DNA of 64,000 bases, taken from Curtobacterium sp. TC1. GTDB lineage: Bacteria > Actinomycetota > Actinomycetes > Actinomycetales > Microbacteriaceae. Of the stretch, positions 60,457-64,000 are shown piece by piece (the first letter of the stretch is position 1; each line of letters opens with the position of its first letter). A model generated the notes under the pieces. It made no database searches, was not told where the DNA came from, and worked only from the letters and a program-made list of their open reading frames with translations. Position numbers and translations under genes: made by a program. The DNA lies in the NCBI RefSeq assembly GCF_019844075.1, contig NZ_CP081964.1:3038001-3102000 (forward strand), read 5' to 3'.

Positions 60457-62511
60457 TCAGCCCACCGGCAAGGCGGCGTTCACAGCGGTCTGCGCATCGC
60501 GCCAGACCGCTGCGCGGGACCCCGCGTAGGTGCCGCCCTGACCGTTCGAGTAGTACCGCAGGTTGTGCTTCCCGCCGTCGGTGTTGCCCTGCCAGTACGC
60601 GGTCACAGCACGCGAGCTCCCGCCGACCAACCACACCTGGTCGGCGGCGTCGGCCGTCCCGGTCTTGCCGAAGAGCGTCGCGCCGTCCGGGGTCTGGCCG
60701 CCGCTCGCCGTTCCGCCTCGGAACGCGCCCTGCATGACCTCGAACGCCGTCGCCGCAGTCTGCGGCGAGACGGCCTGCGAGCAGGTGCGCGGCTGCCCGC
60801 CGAGCTCCGTGCCGTCCGGTGCGGTCACCTGGTCGATGACGACCGGCGCGCAGTACCGACCACCGTTCGCGACGCCCGCGTACGCCGCCGCCATCGTCAG
60901 CGGCGCGATGCTCTCGGTACCGAGCAGCGACGCGGGGTTCCACGGCAGCTCGCCGCCGGCGGCCAGGTGCACACCGAGGCGCTTCGCGACGTCGCGGATG
61001 TCGCACAGGTCGAGCTGCGCGGCCATCGACTGGTAGGCGGCGTTCACGGACTGGGCCGTGGCCGAGCGGACCGAGTACGGCCCCTTCTGGCCCGGCGAAT
61101 CGTTCTTCGGCTGCCAGAAGGCCGTCGTCTGCTCGCCGCACGCCGTCCACGTGCTCTGCGGGTGCGGGGTGCCGTTCACGACCGTGTCCGGGCTGCGGCC
61201 GGCCTCGAGCCACGCCAGCAGCGTGAACATCTTGTACGTCGAGCCGGTCTGGAAGCCCGTCGAATCTCCGTCGGCCTGGTCGACGGCGTAGTTCAGCGAC
61301 GTCGCCGTCGGTGGCGCCTGCTCCGACCGGTCGTAGTCGGTGTTCTGCGCCATCGTGAGCACCCGGCCGGTGCCCGCCTCGACGGTGTTCAGCGTCGCGC
61401 CCAGCGCGAGACGCGTCTCGGTCTTCGGGTCGTACCGGTCGAGCAGTTCCTTCTGCTTCGCGTTCAGGTCGAGGTCGAGCGTCGTCTGGATGCGGTACCC
61501 GCCCGTCCGCCAAGCATCGGCGCGCTGCTGCTTCGTCGCGCCGAGCTGCGGCAGACGTGCGGCGACGCGCTTGGCGTAGTCGCAGAAGAACTCCGCCCCG
61601 GTCTCGACGGCCTCGCACCCCTGCTGCGGCGCGGTGATCCGGACGGAGTCGGCCAGCCGCGACAGTCGCGCCGTGCGGTACTCGTCGGTCGTCAGGTGCC
61701 CCTGCTCGTGCATCGAGCGGAGGATCACGTTCCGCCGCGCGGCGTTGTCGCGGTAGTGGTCCGGCGTGGACAGGTCGCGGCGCTCCGGCCACTGCACGAT
61801 CGCGATGAGCGACGCCGCCTCGGCCGGGGTCAGGTCGGTGGCGGACTTGCCGTAGTAGTGCTGCGCGGCCGACTGCACGCCGTAGGTCTGGTCGCCGAAG
61901 TACGCGATGTTCAGGTACGCCGTCAGGATCTGCTCCTTGGTGTACTTCTTCGCCAGGCCGATCGCGAGCTTCATCTCGGCGAGCTTCCGCTGCGGCGACC
62001 GCTTCGTCGCCTCCTTGTAGCCGGCCCTCTGCTCCTCGAGCGTCGGCAGCTCGCTCGCCCGCTGGATCTTGATGTTGCGCACGAGCTGCATCGTGAGCGT
62101 CGAGCCACCCGATCCGCCCTCGCCCTGCGACGCGGCGACGCTCACCAGGGAGCGGACCATCGATGTCGCGTCCACACCACCGGTCTCGTAGAACCGCTTG
62201 TCCTCGCCGTCGACCGCAGCGTGCTTCAGCTGGTCGCTGATCTGGTCGAACGACAGCTCCTGCCGGTCCTGCGCCCACACGTTCGCCAGGTGCACCGGTT
62301 CGCCACCGCGGTACGCCCAGACCTGGTTGCGCTGCGGCAGGTCCCCGATCTCGATGTGCTCCGGCAGCGACTCGAACACCCCGATCGCCGACGTCGTGCT
62401 CACTCCGGCGACCGCGATCATCGGCGTCACGCCGACCCCGACCATCAACCCGGCGAGCACACTGCCGCCCACGAAGCCGAGCGCGGCTCCCCCTGCACGT
62501 CTCATCGTCAT
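60457..62511 (-). CDS. Class A penicillin-binding protein
   Basis: A 684-residue bifunctional peptidoglycan synthase. An N-terminal membrane anchor (ALGFVGGSVLAGLMVGVGVTPMIAVAGV) leads to a family 51 glycosyltransferase domain: Glu103 in AAVDGEDKRFYETGG is the catalytic acid, with STLTMQLVRNI and QILTAYLNIAYFGDQTYGVQSAAQHYYGK. The transpeptidase domain follows, with Ser424 in TGSTYKMFT, an SVN motif (TAQSVNAAY) and Lys616 in FGKTGTADAADQVWLVG. It adds glycan strands and cross-links them outside the membrane. Frame has three possible ATGs; I use the one 9 bases after GGGGA. Confidence 0.93.
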   Translation of the reverse strand: MTMRRAGGAALGFVGGSVLAGLMVGVGVTPMIAVAGVSTTSAIGVFESLPEHIEIGDLPQRNQVWAYRGGEPVHLANVWAQDRQELSFDQISDQLKHAAVDGEDKRFYETGGVDATSMVRSLVSVAASQGEGGSGGSTLTMQLVRNIKIQRASELPTLEEQRAGYKEATKRSPQRKLAEMKLAIGLAKKYTKEQILTAYLNIAYFGDQTYGVQSAAQHYYGKSATDLTPAEAASLIAIVQWPERRDLSTPDHYRDNAARRNVILRSMHEQGHLTTDEYRTARLSRLADSVRITAPQQGCEAVETGAEFFCDYAKRVAARLPQLGATKQQRADAWRTGGYRIQTTLDLDLNAKQKELLDRYDPKTETRLALGATLNTVEAGTGRVLTMAQNTDYDRSEQAPPTATSLNYAVDQADGDSTGFQTGSTYKMFTLLAWLEAGRSPDTVVNGTPHPQSTWTACGEQTTAFWQPKNDSPGQKGPYSVRSATAQSVNAAYQSMAAQLDLCDIRDVAKRLGVHLAAGGELPWNPASLLGTESIAPLTMAAAYAGVANGGRYCAPVVIDQVTAPDGTELGGQPRTCSQAVSPQTAATAFEVMQGAFRGGTASGGQTPDGATLFGKTGTADAADQVWLVGGSSRAVTAYWQGNTDGGKHNLRYYSNGQGGTYAGSRAAVWRDAQTAVNAALPVG

Positions 62512-62708
62512 CGCTCTGGATCCCCCGTGGTGCATCACCGCACCGATCTGGCGCGGTAGTTCGGGAGCGTCCCAGCCGATCTCGGGCGGTCGCCGGGACT
62601 TCGCCGCGGAACACCGCCGTGTCCGCTGGGAATGCGCCCGTCGTGACGGGATCGTGACGTCAGCGGGCCGTCGGTCACCCCGGCGGGCTCACTCGGTGGG
62701 TTCGGACC

Positions 62709-62939
62709 ATGCGCGACATCCGCTCGATCGTCACCCTCGCGATCGTCTTCCTCGGTCTGGGCTTCCTGCTCTCCACCGGTGGTTCGGTCTGGACGATCCT
62801 CACCCCGGACGGCACCGGCGTGAACTTCGCCGCGGGGTTCATGTACATGGGCGGCATGGCCGTCGGCGTCGCCAGGATCGCGCTCGGGATCGCCGCGCTC
62901 GTGACCGTCGCCCGGGCGGCGAAACGCGTCATCCGCTAG
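62709..62939 (+). CDS. Small hypothetical membrane protein
   Basis: A 76-residue protein with two helices: IVTLAIVFLGLGFLLSTGGSVWTIL and GFMYMGGMAVGVARIALGIAALVTV, with a basic end (ARAAKRVIR). No family is recognised. It is divergent from the penicillin-binding protein gene. Confidence 0.65.
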   Translation: MRDIRSIVTLAIVFLGLGFLLSTGGSVWTILTPDGTGVNFAAGFMYMGGMAVGVARIALGIAALVTVARAAKRVIR

Positions 62940-63349
62940 CCCGCGAGCGCGTCCGCGGGTTTGAGACCGACATGGTCATGACCCGGGACGCGTCTGCGCG
63001 CCCGACCGGGTGGACTCGACCCGCCCCCACACCGCCGGGGAGCCGGCCACTCGCGCCGACGCTGTCGGGGTGTCGATGCCGAGCGGCTGGTCCTCGGGTG
63101 GATCAGGGTGGAGGGGCGCCGCCCTCCGGTGTTCAGGCATGCCGCCGATGATGACCGCGATCCGACGCCGCGGTGTCGGTCAAGCAGCTTCTGCAACCAG
63201 TTGAGCTCGCCCTTCGGCCGCGTTGTGCCGATGTCGTCGAGGACGCCACGCAGAGAAATGACCAGAGCGCACGGCGGTGTCTCGATGGCCGATCTTGATT
63301 TCAGCGAGACGGGTTGACCAGATGCCTCGTGTCTCATGCCAGGGACCGT
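62940..63349. other. 410-bp gap without a clear gene
   Basis: Frames here are arginine/proline/serine-rich shadows. A stretch on the minus strand (VSLKSRSAIETPPCALVISLRGVLDDIGTTRPKGELNWLQKLLDR) looks slightly protein-like but has no credible start or end. It may be the remnant of a decayed gene. No repeat is visible besides the hairpin that follows. Confidence 0.35.
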
Positions 63350-63381
63350 GAAGGGCACTGATCGTGTGATCGGTGCCCTTC
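63350..63381 (-). terminator. Hairpin downstream of the DUF4383 gene
   Basis: GAAGGGCACTGATC and GATCGGTGCCCTTC pair over 14 positions with one wobble around GTGT. It lies 17 bp beyond the stop of the minus-strand gene and probably ends its transcript. Confidence 0.85.
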
Positions 63382-63398
63382 GCATCATCGCTTGTAAG

Positions 63399-63860
63399 TC
63401 AAGCTCGTTCGCGTGCGCTGACTCGGGGCAGGACGATGCCGAGGATGATCATCGCGACGGCGAGGAAGGCGTGGAGCACGTTGTCGGCGCTGTTGAGCGG
63501 AACGAAGTTCGCCGCGCCGGTCATGCTGGCGGTGAAGAGGCCGTAGATGAACAGCACCGCGTAGATGATGCCGCCGACCAGCAGGTAGAGCCGTGCGCCG
63601 CCGGCAGAACGGGCTGCGGCGACGCCGACGATGCCGAAGAGCAAGTGGACGATGTTGTGCAAGACGGATACCTGGAACAGGCCCAGGAGCAGGGCCGTGG
63701 ATCCGTGACCGGCGATGGACATGGACCCCATGTCCATCGTGAGTCCGGGGATGAAGCCGGCGATGCCGACGATCAGGAAGACCACGCCGAACAGAAGGGC
63801 GCCCTTCTGCGTGAGGGTGGCGGCGAAGCCGGTGCGCGGAGCTGCTGCGTTGCTGGTCAT
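63399..63860 (-). CDS. DUF4383 membrane protein
   Basis: A 153-residue protein with four helices: GALLFGVVFLIVGIAGFIPGL, TALLLGLFQVSVLHNIVHLLFGIVGVAAA, LYLLVGGIIYAVLFIYGLF and NVLHAFLAVAMIILGIVLP. The VSVLHNIVHLLFGIVG stretch and second histidine motif NVLHAFLAVAM are the DUF4383 signature. The function is unknown. GAAAGG precedes the ATG. It lies next to a sigma-factor gene on the same strand, 47 bp downstream of it, so the two may be co-transcribed. Confidence 0.88.
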   Translation of the reverse strand: MTSNAAAPRTGFAATLTQKGALLFGVVFLIVGIAGFIPGLTMDMGSMSIAGHGSTALLLGLFQVSVLHNIVHLLFGIVGVAAARSAGGARLYLLVGGIIYAVLFIYGLFTASMTGAANFVPLNSADNVLHAFLAVAMIILGIVLPRVSARERA

Positions 63861-63907
63861 GGAACGTGCCTTTCGGTGGAGGGGGTGGTGCCGGAGTGCG
63901 TGGGGGC

Positions 63908-64000
63908 TCAGGCGGCTGCTGGGTCGGCCTGCAGGCGTTGACGGAGCGCGATGAGCCCGTCTCGGACGCGGGTTTTCGCCGTGCCGAGCGTGGTGTGGAG
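63908..64000 (-). CDS. ECF RNA polymerase sigma factor, C-terminal end only
   Basis: The last 30 residues of a protein cut by the window edge: LHTTLGTAKTRVRDGLIALR followed by QRLQADPAAA. The LGTAKTRVRDGLIALRQRL stretch is the DNA-recognition helix of sigma region 4.2 (usual pattern LGTVKTRIRDGLxRLR), as in SigK-type extracytoplasmic-function sigma factors. That family typically has an adjacent anti-sigma factor gene, which would lie outside this window or be absent. It directs polymerase to stress or envelope genes. Confidence 0.75.
   Translation of the reverse strand, partial: LHTTLGTAKTRVRDGLIALRQRLQADPAAA

Noticed and set aside
62936..63388. Minus-strand open frame of 150 residues
   Set aside because: No ribosome-binding site or family pattern, and its start lies beyond a strong terminator hairpin. 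Kept only as a note on the gap.

Overview
The window is high-GC DNA from an actinobacterium. Dense GTGA/ATGA gene overlaps, GTG starts, LacI-family regulators beside family 1 sugar ABC importers, DtxR-type iron boxes and a Microbacteriaceae-like gene set suggest a plant- or soil-associated Microbacteriaceae. Curtobacterium is my best guess, by inference only. I see no rRNA, tRNA, CRISPR array, insertion sequence or prophage.

Region 1 (about 0-8 kb) holds small unlinked genes: an alpha/beta hydrolase, three GNAT acetyltransferases, a frameshifted NAD(P)-binding epimerase-like gene, a flavin-reductase-like protein and several tiny membrane proteins. A palindromic repeat recurs here and often supplies the stop codon of the adjoining gene. 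Region 2 (8-14 kb) carries a lipoprotein, an iron-sulfur photolyase, an Eis-like acetyltransferase, a MazG-like protein, a DUF2087-like protein and a squalene-cyclase-fold protein. Region 3 (13.8-19.2 kb, minus strand) is a peptide-type ABC operon whose two ATPases are fused. The linker between them is a translated copy of a 68-bp element that also occurs in three intergenic positions.

Region 4 (20-55 kb) is the core: a locus for plant arabinan, arabinogalactan and galactoside use. It has araB-araD-araA plus an alditol-oxidase-like flavoprotein; a GH127 beta-L-arabinofuranosidase with its own importer and LacI regulator; a multiple-monosaccharide importer (chvE-mmsA-mmsB) with a LacI regulator; a GH13 enzyme; a GH35 beta-galactosidase with importer and LacI regulator; and a GH51 alpha-L-arabinofuranosidase divergent from another importer. 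The glycosidases lack signal peptides, so the importers probably bring in oligosaccharides that are trimmed in the cytoplasm, with arabinose going through AraA, AraB and AraD to D-xylulose 5-phosphate. Five perfect copies of GTGAGCGCTCAC, the core of the ideal lac operator, sit before araB, chvE, the GH51 gene and its importer. This ties them into one regulon, probably controlled by the LacI protein at 32839-33888. The GH35 and GH127 clusters have different operator sequences.

Housekeeping and stress genes are interleaved (PRISE-like reductase, CsbD, spore-photoproduct-lyase-like radical SAM protein). Region 5 (55.4-60.4 kb) is a DtxR-regulated ferric-siderophore importer with a divergent siderophore-interacting reductase. 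Region 6 (60.4-64 kb) has a class A penicillin-binding protein, a small membrane protein, a DUF4383 membrane protein and the 3' end of an ECF sigma factor gene cut by the window edge.
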